A model generated the notes under the pieces. It made no database searches, was not told the DNA's origin, and saw only the letters and a list, made by a program, of their open reading frames with translations. A DNA stretch of 59,964 bases from Mesorhizobium caraganae (lineage in GTDB: Bacteria; Pseudomonadota; Alphaproteobacteria; Rhizobiales; Rhizobiaceae), in assembly GCF_016836705.1 (NCBI RefSeq), contig NZ_JAFCGY010000032.1, positions 1-59,964 of the forward strand, read 5' to 3'. The number at the start of each line of letters is the position of its first letter. The stretch's first letter is position 1. The position numbers were made by a program, and so were the translations under genes. Shown one piece after another: positions 47,256 through 57,149 of this stretch.

Positions 47256-47551
47256 GTGCTGATCCCCGAGCAGGAGCGCGATTTCTTCCGCGCCCTTTCC
47301 TACGTCCACCTTGCGTGTGGGCAAAGCGCACGAAACTTGCCCCTGATGCGGCTCGCTGCCCACCGTGATTTTCGGGATGTTCAACTGCTGTGGCTTCTCG
47401 GCTATGCACTCAAGGAAGGTTTCTGCGGTGTAAGACTGGATACCCCCAGGGCCAGCTCTCTTCACGCCTGCCTCTCAGTCTCAAGCGTAGCCATGCGCTG
47501 GTGGGTCTTCGAAAGCTGCGTAGCAGCAGAGCAATTCTTAAACGATCATAA
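47256..47551 (+). pseudogene. SctY-like TPR protein, frameshifted
   Basis: From GTG 47256 one frame reads EQERDFFRALSYVHLACGQS and LLWLLGYALKEG, a tetratricopeptide pattern as in small SctY/HrpG-type proteins. A second frame supplies a plausible end, RSHALVGLRKLRSSRAILKRS, with TAA at 47549-47551. Because of the shift, the first frame has no stop and runs straight into rhcV. Sequence 47030-47255 shows no other gene. Confidence 0.5.
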
Positions 47552-47561
47552 AGGGGCCGCC

Positions 47562-49682
47562 ATGGCCAACGTCCTGCGTAACTTCATCAAGCGCGCGCCG
47601 GCCAACCCGGACTTAATGGTCGCGTTGATGCTGCTTCTGGCCATAGCTATGATGGTCATGCCAGTCCCGGTCGTGGCGATCGACACGCTGATCGGATTCA
47701 ATATGGGATTGGCCATACTGCTGCTGATGGTTGCCCTGTATGTCAGCACGCCACTTGATTTTTCCTCTTTGCCCGGCGTCATTTTGATTTCCACAGTATT
47801 CCGTCTGGCGCTCACCATCGCAACGACGCGACTGATCCTGGCCGAGGGGGAGGCAGGCAGCATCATCCACACGTTCGGCGATTTCGTAATCTCAGGCAAT
47901 ATCGTCGTCGGTTTTGTCATATTTCTGGTCGTGACCATGGTGCAATTCATGGTCCTCGCGAAGGGCGCCGAACGCGTAGCAGAAGTGGCGGCGCGCTTCA
48001 CGCTCGACGCTCTGCCGGGCAAGCAAATGGCGGTCGACGCAGAGTTGCGGAACGGCCACATCGATGCCAACGAATCTCGCAGGCGGCGCGCCGCACTGGA
48101 GAAGGAAAGCCAACTTTATGGCGCGATGGATGGCGCGATGAAATTTGTGAAGGGCGACGCCATCGCCGGGCTGGTGGTTATCTGCATCAACATGCTGGGT
48201 GGGACTTCGATCGGCCTGCTCTCGAAGGGTATGTCCTTCGGCGAGGTGCTGCATCACTACACTCTGCTGACGATAGGTGATGCGCTAATCTCGCAGATTC
48301 CGGCCCTGCTGCTCTCAATTACCGCAGCGACCATCGTCACTCGAGTAACTGGGGCTGCGAGCCTCAACCTTGGTACCGACATAGTCAATCAACTCACCGC
48401 CAGTAAGCGAGCATTGCGGCTTGCGGCCTGCGTCTTGGTTGTGATGGGGTTTGTTCCTGGTTTCCCTCTGCCCGTCTTTCTGATCTTGGCCGCAGTCTTC
48501 GCCACGGCAAGCCTTGCCAAGGGTAATGTGCTGGGCGCCGGCAATGTCGATGCTAAAATTGCAGCTTCCGTAGAGCCTCAAAAGGAAAACGTGCCTGCGG
48601 AGACATGTCCGATCGCCTTCTTCCTTGCGCCGAGCCTTACGCATGCGATCGACCAAGTCGAATTGCAACAGCACATTGCACGCGTTTCGCAACTAGTCTC
48701 AGCCGATCTCGGCATTATCGTTCCCCGCATCCCAATCGCGGCCGACCAGCAACTGCCCGAGTCGCAATTCAGGATAGATGTCGAGGGCGTGCCGGTCGAA
48801 CAGGATTTGATTAATCCGACACAGCTCACGCTCACAGACGATCTGGCGAACATTGAATCGAGCGGCATCCCCTTTCGGCATGATGCAGAAACGGACAGAG
48901 TCTGGGTCGAACAAAGCCATGCACCGGCTCTCAATGCCGCCGGCATCGGGCATCACCGGCCTAGCGAACTCCTCGCGTTGCGTGTCCATGCGACGTTGAC
49001 CCGCTATGCACCGCGCTTGGTGGGCATCCAAGAGACCCGCCAATTGCTGGGCCGGATGGAGCGGGAATATGCTGATCTGGTGAAGGAGGTGCTGCGCACG
49101 ACGCCGATCCCTCGGATTGCCGATGTGCTGCGCCGCCTACTGGATGAAGGTATCCCGATCCGCAATACCCGGCTCGTCTTGGAGGCATTGGCCGAGTGGA
49201 GCGAACGTGAGCAAAACGTCGCCCTGCTCACGGAATACGTTCGTTCTGGTATGAAGCGGCAGATCTGTCACCGCTATGCCACACACGGTATCGTACCCGC
49301 CTTTATCATCGAACGTGAGACTGAGGATGTGGTGCGCAGTGCGGTTCGGGATTCGGCTGCAGGCCCCTACCTCGTGTTAGAGGATCGGCAAAGCGAAGCG
49401 CTGCTGTCACAGATGCGTCAGATCCTTTCCAGCACAGCACCGGGTCAGACCCGCCCTGTTGTATTAACTTCAATGGATGTCCGACGCTTCGTCCGCGGTT
49501 TTCTCACCCGAAACGGGATCGATCTTGCCGTACTGTCTTATCAGGACCTCGCCTCCGACTTTACGATTCAGCCCGCCGGATCCGTCAAGCTTCCGCTTGG
49601 AATGAACAGTGGAACGCTAGGGGGGTCTCCCACTATCCGGGCTGCCCACCAACTGAAAGGCACAGCACTCGATGAAAGCTGA
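47562..49682 (+). CDS. rhcV: T3SS export gate protein RhcV
   Basis: 706 residues from ATG 47562 (AAAGGGG upstream). FlhA/SctV family: N-terminal membrane part with about seven to eight helices starting NPDLMVALMLLLAIAMMVMP, the FHIPEP-type signature RFTLDALPGKQMAVDAEL, and a C-terminal cytoplasmic domain that forms the nonameric substrate ring. Normal length. The frame is also open upstream to 47256, but alignment with the family fixes the start here. Confidence 0.96.
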   Translation: MANVLRNFIKRAPANPDLMVALMLLLAIAMMVMPVPVVAIDTLIGFNMGLAILLLMVALYVSTPLDFSSLPGVILISTVFRLALTIATTRLILAEGEAGSIIHTFGDFVISGNIVVGFVIFLVVTMVQFMVLAKGAERVAEVAARFTLDALPGKQMAVDAELRNGHIDANESRRRRAALEKESQLYGAMDGAMKFVKGDAIAGLVVICINMLGGTSIGLLSKGMSFGEVLHHYTLLTIGDALISQIPALLLSITAATIVTRVTGAASLNLGTDIVNQLTASKRALRLAACVLVVMGFVPGFPLPVFLILAAVFATASLAKGNVLGAGNVDAKIAASVEPQKENVPAETCPIAFFLAPSLTHAIDQVELQQHIARVSQLVSADLGIIVPRIPIAADQQLPESQFRIDVEGVPVEQDLINPTQLTLTDDLANIESSGIPFRHDAETDRVWVEQSHAPALNAAGIGHHRPSELLALRVHATLTRYAPRLVGIQETRQLLGRMEREYADLVKEVLRTTPIPRIADVLRRLLDEGIPIRNTRLVLEALAEWSEREQNVALLTEYVRSGMKRQICHRYATHGIVPAFIIERETEDVVRSAVRDSAAGPYLVLEDRQSEALLSQMRQILSSTAPGQTRPVVLTSMDVRRFVRGFLTRNGIDLAVLSYQDLASDFTIQPAGSVKLPLGMNSGTLGGSPTIRAAHQLKGTALDES

Positions 49683-49691
49683 GAACGAAGC

Positions 49692-50240
49692 ATGAATTTA
49701 CATGAGAATACACTCGCTCCGCCGTTACTGTCATTTCGTCTGGGCTCACTTCTCTTCGCAATACTCGCCATTCTGCCTCTTGGCGGTTGCGCCAGCTGGG
49801 ACAAGCCGGCCCTTTCAGTGAAGGAGACGTCGCCCCCAGAGTTGCTAGGCGCCAATAAGATCGATCCGGCTATGCGCGAACGCATTCTGCGCGCAGTCAG
49901 TCAGGATGCTCAAGAGAGAGCGTTGCGGGATGATCTGAAGCAGCATCCCGACCATGTCGATGCGGCGATCGGTCTTACGAATGCTTTGGTGGCGCAGAAA
50001 CGCCCGCATGAGGCGCTTCAGGTACTCGACAGCGTCTTAGCTGCGGATCCAGGTAACTTGCGTGCATTGAATGCGAAGGGAGTTATCTTGGATATTGAAG
50101 GGCGGCACGACGCGGCACAAGTGCTGTATCGGCAAGCTCTCGAAACAGAAAAAGGCAATCAGATGGTGCAGCACAATCTCAACCTGTCGCTTGCGTTTGA
50201 CGGGAAGTCCGAACGGAGTACGTTGGCACAACCACGATAG
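49692..50240 (+). CDS. TPR lipoprotein Y4yS homolog (TadD-like)
   Basis: 182 residues from ATG 49692. Lipobox ILPLGGC; two to three TPR units (ALRDDLKQHPDHVDAAIGLTNALVAQKRPHEALQVLDSVLAADPGNLRALNAKGVILDIEGRHDAAQVLYRQAL). Resembles TadD of Tad pili, a pilotin-like factor for the CpaC secretin. With the CpaC-like RhcC2 and CpaD-like gene at 21140 it forms a set of Tad-type outer-membrane parts in this T3SS. Confidence 0.9.
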   Translation: MNLHENTLAPPLLSFRLGSLLFAILAILPLGGCASWDKPALSVKETSPPELLGANKIDPAMRERILRAVSQDAQERALRDDLKQHPDHVDAAIGLTNALVAQKRPHEALQVLDSVLAADPGNLRALNAKGVILDIEGRHDAAQVLYRQALETEKGNQMVQHNLNLSLAFDGKSERSTLAQPR

Positions 50241-50676
50241 CTGTGCACATGCACCAGACTCGCACGCGCATGCCAGAAACGGAATCGCAAATCGGGCTCT
50301 TATGTCGTCATCAGGTGGGAGCCACCAGCTAGTGCCCGTCCGCAAACACTAACTTCGAAGCATTTCCCGGACCTTGTCAGTTCAGTGCAGCTCGTTTTTT
50401 GGGGCGTCTGCCGACACGCACCGCAAGGGAGGGCGACAAAAGGTCCACCAAGGGAATGTGGCGCACAATCGTCGGCTGCGCCATTTTTGGCCGTCGCCGC
50501 GATTAGCTTTGTGCTCGCGGATGAAGTCGGCCAGTCTTTCGAGACCGACGTCTGAGGGGTCAGTTTCCAACTAACAAACCGGCTCAAGCCGTCCCACTCC
50601 GCGGGTTCATTTCAGTAATCGCAGGCAAACCTCACGATGGCCAGGTGGGGCCTCATGCCGGCTCCCCCAAAGCGGG
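50241..50676. other. Spacer, decayed
   Basis: A 62-codon minus frame at 50382-50570 (VGLERLADFIREHKANRGDGQKW) looks protein-like but is not recognised; it may belong to a broken effector. Nothing else is clear. Confidence 0.35.
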
Positions 50677-50886
50677 TCATCGAATTCGCGAGAGTCGCTG
50701 CTGGAGTGCTCTCCGATCGGTAACGAGGTTTTCGAGATTGAGCCGTGGCCGCGATTGTTCCGCCAACCGTCGAGTCAGCTCCCGCGTGCCATCCAGCACA
50801 AAGAGGCCGCAATCATAACCGTTTTGCTGCTGGGCCATGCGGACTGGCTGCAGGCGAGCGCCCAGCCTTTGTGTCAGCGCCCTTCT
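50677..50886 (-). pseudogene. C48 (Ulp1/XopD/NopD-like) protease C-terminal remnant
   Basis: Minus frame down to TGA 50677 reads ALTQRLGARLQPVRMAQQQN, then GYDCGLFVLDGTRELTRRLA. The Gln and Cys of QQNGYDCG are the oxyanion and nucleophile residues of C48 SUMO proteases, as in plant-pathogen XopD/PsvA and rhizobial NopD effectors. The sequence upstream (to about 51100), where the catalytic His and Asp should lie, is scrambled by frameshifts and stops. Confidence 0.75.
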
Positions 50887-52308
50887 TCAATCTCAAGAGT
50901 CCACACGTCCTATGGCCCGTCTCGCGTAGCCGCCTCAAGCGCGAGCACGCCCCCTGTGGTTTGCTTCCTCTGTTGGTCGGATTCGCTCGGCGCGGCGCGA
51001 ATGCGCTGTCCCCTTGGAGTAGGCCTACTGCCGCCGGCCAATTATCTTTTGGGATCGTTGCACCTGATTCTTTCCAAGAAAAATGCAGGTGGTTCGATCC
51101 GGCACTGACCCGTGGGCGGGGGGCTTGGGGTTTACGAGCCGGTGCCGGACCGAACCGTCTCAGGCAACGCCGACTATCTCTTCGGACATTGGGGCAATGG
51201 CGCGGCTAAATGGTGCCGATAATGTGTCATAGAATCACCAATTCCGACACGCACTTCGCAAACGTGACTGGACGTTTCGGAAATAGCGCTGTGCCGGCTT
51301 GCTCGGCAGGCCTTTGCAATCAGACGCGAAACCGCGAACAAAGCCGACGCAGATTTAATCGATCGGTCGGGGCATGATCAATCACAGCGGCAGGAGGATG
51401 GGGAAGCATCGGCTGATCGAGGCGCGACGCCCGCGCCGCGACCAGCCAGTTGCGCTTCGACCGGCGCGAACTCGACCAGATCCTCAGGGTTCGCGGACGC
51501 ACCGCGGCAATGATGACGCGACTATGCCATCGAACATCTTGCCGGTCGCGCTCGCCGATGCCCAAGCAGCGCGGGTGAAACGCCAAACTTGGCTGTTCCA
51601 AGGCCACCAACGCCATGGCACGGACAAGCAGCGAGCCCCATCTCCTCCCTGTCGCGTCGACTCTGTCGAGACCTTCTAGAATAGCCCCGCGCGATAGTGG
51701 CAATAATGAACGAGCGGTTCGCACACTATCGTGCCAGTCGCCGTCCAGGCCTGACAGAAGCGCTGCGCTCTCTGGGCGCGACCGCGAGCAGGCCGGTCAA
51801 AAGGTCTACCGACACTCCTGAATGCTGAGACGGCGATCGCAATAATGGCGGTGACGGCTGCGACCTGGATGATTTGTCCGGCATATTAGGCGCTTCTTGA
51901 TTTGGCCGCCTGCCTTCCCCTGCTCGCCGCCTGATCAGCACCTTGCCAATGCGCGCGCCGGCGTTGCAACAGATTCTTCAAAGAAATTCATAGACTCTTA
52001 GCAACTCTAAACCGCTTGGAATGGTACGCTTATCGAAGCCTCTGAAATCAGTGAGTCAAAACCGTAATGCCGTGCAATCTCCGACCGCCGAACAGCTTGC
52101 ATCTCGATTTAAAGGCGATGTCAACAGGAGTTTTTATCTTGATATGAGAGAACAGGATATTTATTATTTGCGATGCCGCATATTTTACAAGCATCTTGAC
52201 CTCGGTCCAACAAAATAAACTTTTCGAAAGCCGCACATACGGAGAACGCCAAATGACAAGGTCAGTAAGACGGACGCCCAACTTTTCCATATGGCTTGAT
52301 GCTGACCA
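50887..52308. other. Degraded region
   Basis: No intact gene recognised over 1.4 kb. A 134-codon minus frame at 51320-51724 and a 65-codon plus frame at 52021-52218 (MVRLSKPLKSVSQNRNAVQS) are open without motifs. The last 350 bases before the ArsR gene are AT-richer and may hold its promoter. Confidence 0.4.
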
Positions 52309-52659
52309 ATGATGGCACTGGTCAGTCGCTTGCGGACGGCAGCGCATCTTGATCGTCTTCGAATCCTGGGCCTTTGCGCGCATGCGGACCTAACGGTTTG
52401 CGAGCTGGCGGAGATTCTGGGGCGGCGTCGCGAGTACGTTTTGCGACACGTCCGGCTGCTCGCCAGAGCCGACTTTCTTTGCTCCAACGAACGACGACCC
52501 TCGTACCATCTCAAAGCGGGGAGCAAGGACGGTGGGCTGGTTCAATTGTTGATCGATCTCCTGCCCCACGACGATGGCTTTCATAAACGAGACCTGCAAC
52601 GCCTCAAAGCAATACACGACGCGCGGTCGAAGGGGCCCGCCCGCGTGATCGTGAAATAG
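52309..52659 (+). CDS. ArsR-family transcriptional regulator
   Basis: 116 residues from ATG 52309 (a second ATG follows). Winged helix-turn-helix: LDRLRILGLCAHADLTVCELAEILGRRREYVLRHVRLLARADFLCSNERRPSYHLK. The metal-sensor cysteine pair of ArsR/SmtB is not present (only C-x-H and CEL). ArsR-type regulators next to SAM-cycle genes often sense SAM-cycle metabolites (SahR type). Twenty-six bases before glyA, so it likely controls the glyA-metK group. Confidence 0.85.
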   Translation: MMALVSRLRTAAHLDRLRILGLCAHADLTVCELAEILGRRREYVLRHVRLLARADFLCSNERRPSYHLKAGSKDGGLVQLLIDLLPHDDGFHKRDLQRLKAIHDARSKGPARVIVK

Positions 52660-52685
52660 ATCAATCCAGTGGGAGCGACACTGTC

Positions 52686-54023
52686 ATGGACAACTCCGCA
52701 GACGCCGCGACCGCGCAGCCCGACACCTACAGACGGTCTTCCTTGGCCGCCGTCGATTGCCGCGTGCACGACCTGCTTCTAAGACAGGAGCGGCAGGAGC
52801 GGACGACGCTCAAACTGATCGCTTCCGAGAACTTCGCCTCTTCGTCCGTGCTGGAAGCGACCGGCTCGATTTTTACGAACAAGTACGCCGAGGGATACCC
52901 CGGTGCGCGTTACTACGCGGGAAACGAGATCGTCGATGAGCTTGAGAACCTCGCCATTGAGCGCTTGAAAACACTATTTGGCAGCGAACACGCCAACGTC
53001 CAGCCTTATTCCGGCTCGCCGGCCAATCAGGCCATCTATCGAGCACTGTTGAGCCCGGGAGACAAAGTGATGGGCTTGCCCCTCCCCGGTGGGGGTCATC
53101 TGACACATGGATGGGCCGTCAACTTCTCAGGCACTGATTACAAACGCGTCCCCTATGGGCTGCACGAAAAGACGCAGCAGATTGACTATCACCGCTTGCG
53201 CGAGACGGCCCAGCGGGAACGGCCGAAACTCATTTGGGTCGGCGGAACTGCTTATCCGCGTATCTTTGACTATGCGGCAATGGCCGAAATCGCTTCGGAA
53301 GTGAACTCCTATCTGGTGGCCGACATCGCACACATCAGTGGCCTGATTGTCGCAGGAGCGCATCCGAACCCCGTCCGCCATTGCGACGTCGTCAGCAGCA
53401 CGTCTCACAAGTCAATCCGCGGTCCCCGCGGGGGCTTCATTTTGTCAAGGAATGAAGATCGCTATCAGGCGCTCTATCATCCGAAGAGCAAACACAATCT
53501 CGCCAAACGTATAGACCGTGCGGTGTTCCCTCTCCTGCAGGGCGGACCGCATTTGAATATCATCGCCGCGCTGGCTGTCGCTTTGCAGGAAGCCGCGAAC
53601 CCGTCCTTCCGTGTCTACGGTCAGCAGATCGTCAAGAATGCCAAGGCGCTGGCCCAGGCGCTTCTGGAGCGAGGGTATGACCTGGTCACCGGGGGGACTG
53701 ACAATCATATGCTGATCCTTGATCTTCGCGATCGACCACTGTCAGGCAAAGCCTATGCCGAGCGATTGGCAAAGGCAGGCATCATTACGAATTTTAACAT
53801 GGTGCCGGGCGACCCGCGCCATCCGGCGGTCACAAGCGGAATTCGCCTGGGGACACCAGCAGCGACGTCCATGGGCATGCGCGAGGCGGAAATGGCGCAG
53901 ATTGCCGCCTTCATCGACCTGGTCTGCCGCCAGCCCGACGCCCCTGATGTCCATGCCAGGGTGCGAAGAGAGGTTGCGGACTTCTGCGCTGCGTTTGAGG
54001 TCCCCGGCATCACCGACAGGTAA
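52686..54023 (+). CDS. glyA: Serine hydroxymethyltransferase
   Basis: 445 residues from ATG 52686. PLP enzyme converting serine and tetrahydrofolate to glycine and 5,10-methylene-THF. Visible: LIASENFASSSVLEATGSIFTNKYAEGYPGARYYAGNE, VNVQPYSGSPANQA-type region, and the PLP-lysine motif STSHKSIRGPRGGFIL (usual form TTTHKTLRGPRGG). Slightly longer N-terminus than housekeeping GlyA. Supplies one-carbon units for the methionine cycle with metK and metE downstream. Confidence 0.95.
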   Translation: MDNSADAATAQPDTYRRSSLAAVDCRVHDLLLRQERQERTTLKLIASENFASSSVLEATGSIFTNKYAEGYPGARYYAGNEIVDELENLAIERLKTLFGSEHANVQPYSGSPANQAIYRALLSPGDKVMGLPLPGGGHLTHGWAVNFSGTDYKRVPYGLHEKTQQIDYHRLRETAQRERPKLIWVGGTAYPRIFDYAAMAEIASEVNSYLVADIAHISGLIVAGAHPNPVRHCDVVSSTSHKSIRGPRGGFILSRNEDRYQALYHPKSKHNLAKRIDRAVFPLLQGGPHLNIIAALAVALQEAANPSFRVYGQQIVKNAKALAQALLERGYDLVTGGTDNHMLILDLRDRPLSGKAYAERLAKAGIITNFNMVPGDPRHPAVTSGIRLGTPAATSMGMREAEMAQIAAFIDLVCRQPDAPDVHARVRREVADFCAAFEVPGITDR

Positions 54024-54077
54024 GGCGGGCAATCGAAGGTCGCCACCTAACTCCAACAGCTGAAGCGAGGACATTCG

Positions 54078-55253
54078 ATGACCAGGCAGTTCGTGTTCAC
54101 TTCCGAATCCGTCGGCGCCGGACACCCGGATAAGATGGCCGACAACATCTCGGATGGCATCCTGGATGCGATCCTGCGCACCGATCCGAAGGCGCGCGTC
54201 GCGTGCGAAGCGTTGGTGAAGACAGGGATGGTTGTTCTGGCTGGCGAGATCACCAGCGATGCGCAGGTCGATTACAGCCAAGTTGCCCGCGAGACGATTC
54301 TCGATATTGGATACGATGACGATGCGATCGGCTTTGATGGTAGGCGTTGCGCCGTCGTTCTGGCTCTCACCGAGCAGTCGCCCGACATTAGCCAGGGCGT
54401 AGACGAGGGACGAGGGCAGGATCTCGACCAAGGAGCGGGGGACCAGGGCCTCATGTTCGGGTTCGCATGCAGCGAGACCGATACACTGATGCCCTTGCCG
54501 ATCCAGCTCGCTCACAGCTTGACGAAAAGGCAGGCAGAGGTCCGGAAGGCGGGACAGCTTGACTGGCTGCGCCCGGACGTAAAATCTCAAGTGTCCGTCC
54601 GCTATGAAGGTTTGCGCCCCGTGGCGCTGGATACCATAGTCCTGTCGACGCAACATGCGGAGGAGGTCTCACAAGAAACAGTCCGCGAAGGCGTCATCGA
54701 GGAGATCATAAAGCCGGTCTTGCCGCCCCACTTGGACACGACGGGGATCAGGTTCCTGGTCAATCCAACCGGCCGGTTCGTGGTCGGGGGGCCGCGCGGC
54801 GACTGCGGGCTCACCGGACGCAAGATCATCGTCGACACGTACGGTGGGATGGGGCGTCACGGCGGCGGCGCCTTTTCGGGCAAGGACCCGTCCAAGGTTG
54901 ACCGCTCGGCTGCCTATGCGGCCCGGTATGTCGCGAAGAATATCGTCGCTAGCGGACTTGCGGAGCTCTGCGAGGTGCAGCTTGCTTACGCGATCGGCGT
55001 GGCCGCGCCGGTGTCTATCCTCGTCAACACCTTCGGAACCGCAAGGATCGAGGAAAAAAGAATCGAGCGCGTCGTTCTTGAGCTTTTCGATCTCCGACCG
55101 AAGGGCATTATCAAGATGCTTGATCTCTTACGCCCGATATACCGCAAGACCGCGACATACGGACACTTCGGCCGTGAAGAGCCTGAGTTCACCTGGGAAA
55201 GAACGGACAGAGCTGACGACTTGCTGCGTGAGGCAGGACCGGCAGCTGCGTGA
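54078..55253 (+). CDS. metK: S-adenosylmethionine synthetase
   Basis: 391 residues from ATG 54078 (GAAGCGAGGACATTCG upstream). Makes SAM from ATP and methionine. Signatures: SVGAGHPDKMADNISDGILDA, the hexapeptide GAGDQGLMFG, and GGGAFSGKDPSKVDRSAAY. Normal length. A separate island copy from the housekeeping gene is likely, and SAM is used among others by the NodS methyltransferase; that link is inference. Confidence 0.96.
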   Translation: MTRQFVFTSESVGAGHPDKMADNISDGILDAILRTDPKARVACEALVKTGMVVLAGEITSDAQVDYSQVARETILDIGYDDDAIGFDGRRCAVVLALTEQSPDISQGVDEGRGQDLDQGAGDQGLMFGFACSETDTLMPLPIQLAHSLTKRQAEVRKAGQLDWLRPDVKSQVSVRYEGLRPVALDTIVLSTQHAEEVSQETVREGVIEEIIKPVLPPHLDTTGIRFLVNPTGRFVVGGPRGDCGLTGRKIIVDTYGGMGRHGGGAFSGKDPSKVDRSAAYAARYVAKNIVASGLAELCEVQLAYAIGVAAPVSILVNTFGTARIEEKRIERVVLELFDLRPKGIIKMLDLLRPIYRKTATYGHFGREEPEFTWERTDRADDLLREAGPAAA

Positions 55254-55359
55254 CGGCCGATGTTGGATCCGCCGGCATGCGGGACCTCGATTCCAAATCG
55301 CTAGACCCGCGCCCGGCCGGCATTGCAGAAGGCCAGCGGACTGTTGAGCGGAGACTTTG

Positions 55360-56352
55360 ATGCCCGAATATGACGTGCTTTGCATCGGCAATGCCATTGT
55401 CGACATCATCGCCCAGAGCGACGAGGCGTTCCTCGAGACCAACGGCATCATCAAGGGGGCGATGAACCTGATCGACACCCAGCGTGCCGAGCTGCTCTAC
55501 AGCCGCATGGGGCCGGCGATCGAAGCCTCCGGCGGCAGCGCCGGCAACACGGCGGCCGGCATCGCCAGCTTCGGCGGCCGCACCGCCTTCTTCGGCAAGG
55601 TGTCGAACGACCCGCTCGGCGAGATCTATGCCCATGACATGCATGCGCAAGGCGTCGCCTTCGACACCAAGCCCCTCCAGGGCGAGCCGCCGACGGCGCG
55701 CTCGATGATCTTCGTCACCCCCGACGGCGAGCGTTCGATGAACACCTATCTCGGCGCCTGCGTCGAACTCGGGCCGGAGGATGTCGAGGCCGACAAGGCT
55801 TCCGGCGCCAAGGTCACGTATTTCGAAGGCTATCTGTGGGATCCGCCGCGCGCCAAGGAGGCGATCCGGCAGACAGCCAAGCTGGCGCACGCGGCGGGCC
55901 GCGAAGTGTCGATGACTCTCTCGGATTCGTTCTGCGTCGACCGCTACCGCGACGAGTTCCTCGATCTGATGCGCTCGGGCACGGTAGACATCGTCTTTGC
56001 CAACAGCCACGAGATCAAGTCGCTCTACCAGACATCGTCGTTCGACGAGGCGCTGGCGCAGATCCGCAAGGATTGCCGGATCGCCGCCGTGACCCGATCG
56101 GAAAAAGGCTCGGTCATCGTGCGCGGCGACGAGACCGTGGTCATCCAGGCGACCGCGATTGAGGAACTGGTCGACACGACAGGCGCCGGCGACCTCTACG
56201 CCGCCGGTTTCCTGCATGGCTACACGCAAGGCCGCAACCTCAAGACCTGCGGCGACCTTGGTTCACTGGCGGCCGGATTGGTGATCCAGCAGATCGGCCC
56301 GCGCCCGCGCCAGAACCTGCGCCGCGAGGCGGAACAGGCTGGGCTGCTTTAG
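55360..56352 (+). CDS. PfkB-family carbohydrate kinase, adenosine-kinase-like
   Basis: 330 residues from ATG 55360; ATG 55357 adds one Met... the exact start between the two is not decided (GGAGACTTTG upstream). Ribokinase fold: ALC-type start YDVLCIGNAIVDIIAQSD, GGSAGNTAAGIASFGGRTAFFGKVSNDPLG, and the C-terminal catalytic motif DTTGAGDLYAAGFLHGY. The subgroup in Rhizobiales is annotated adenosine kinase, which removes adenosine made when S-adenosylhomocysteine is hydrolysed, and so fits beside metK. Substrate is inferred. Confidence 0.88.
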   Translation: MPEYDVLCIGNAIVDIIAQSDEAFLETNGIIKGAMNLIDTQRAELLYSRMGPAIEASGGSAGNTAAGIASFGGRTAFFGKVSNDPLGEIYAHDMHAQGVAFDTKPLQGEPPTARSMIFVTPDGERSMNTYLGACVELGPEDVEADKASGAKVTYFEGYLWDPPRAKEAIRQTAKLAHAAGREVSMTLSDSFCVDRYRDEFLDLMRSGTVDIVFANSHEIKSLYQTSSFDEALAQIRKDCRIAAVTRSEKGSVIVRGDETVVIQATAIEELVDTTGAGDLYAAGFLHGYTQGRNLKTCGDLGSLAAGLVIQQIGPRPRQNLRREAEQAGLL

Positions 56353-56857
56353 GCGGACATTTTTAAGGGCGAGCTGCTGACCTCCCCCTTGTGCAGGCTG
56401 TCCAGGGGAGCGCGGGTAAATCGAATGTCGTAGGCGCATCCCCGTGAGACGGCGGTTTTCCGTCGCGGATCTTGGTGTCCAGGCTCAGAAGTCCTCTCAT
56501 GAGGACCTGACAGCAGCTTTCCGCGCCTGTCCTCCGAAAGTTTGGCCTACTTATCGACCTTCCAATGCACCGCCGGCAGTTACGCGCCTCCCGTTATTCC
56601 GAGTAGGTCCCAGTTAGGTTCGCCGGCCTTGAAGGAAAGAAGGAAACGACGGTGCTCGACAGGCATGTTGCCTACGATCTCGGCTACCCATGCGGTGCGT
56701 CTGCTGACAGCCCGCAGTCTGGTCGTCGGAGAGGTCGCCCTCTTGGTCCTCATCCACGCAACTTTGGGAACACGTCGACAGCGCAAAAGGCGCATTCGCA
56801 TAATCATATAAACATTTCTTTATGTGGCATTGACAAAGGAACGGACTGCTGTGATTG
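56353..56857. other. Spacer before cobalamin riboswitch
   Basis: No gene recognised. Short frames on both strands (56542-56811 plus, 56614-56940 minus) lack motifs. Confidence 0.4.
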
Positions 56858-57039
56858 TCTGCGTGTCGTGGTTCTCCGTACGGCGTTGCCGCAGCGGAGC
56901 TAAGAGGGAAGCCGGTGCGATGCCGGCGCTGCCCCCGCAACTGTTAGCGGCGAGCCAACCCCATTGATGTCACTGAGGCAAATAGCCTCGGGAAGACTGG
57001 GCAGAGGCTATGACCCGCGAGCCAGGAGACCTGCCACGG
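56858..57039 (+). promoter_or_regulatory. Cobalamin (B12) riboswitch
   Basis: Conserved blocks in order: taagagggaa-gccGGTGcgatgCCGGC, the B12-box core gctgcccccgcaactgt, cact-ga-ggaagactggg, and gacccgcgagccaggagacctgcc. Lies about 110 bases ahead of metE. Should switch off the B12-independent methionine synthase when cobalamin is available. Confidence 0.95.
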
Positions 57040-57149
57040 CAAACAACGTCCACGGGCGGGGTGTCTCGGTGGCCGCGGCAGTCCGGGGGTTTTGTGCCGG
57101 CCTGCTAGCGCCTTCCTTGTCCCCACGCCCCCAACCATCGGGGTATGGC

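Noticed and set aside
47500..47525. TCGAAAGCT half-site before rhcV
   Set aside because: The GTCAGCTT half is missing and the site lies inside the broken sctY-like gene; likely chance.
56964..57149. N-terminal extension of metE by 62 codons
   Set aside because: This stretch is the 3' part of the cobalamin riboswitch, and MetE family alignment starts at 57150.
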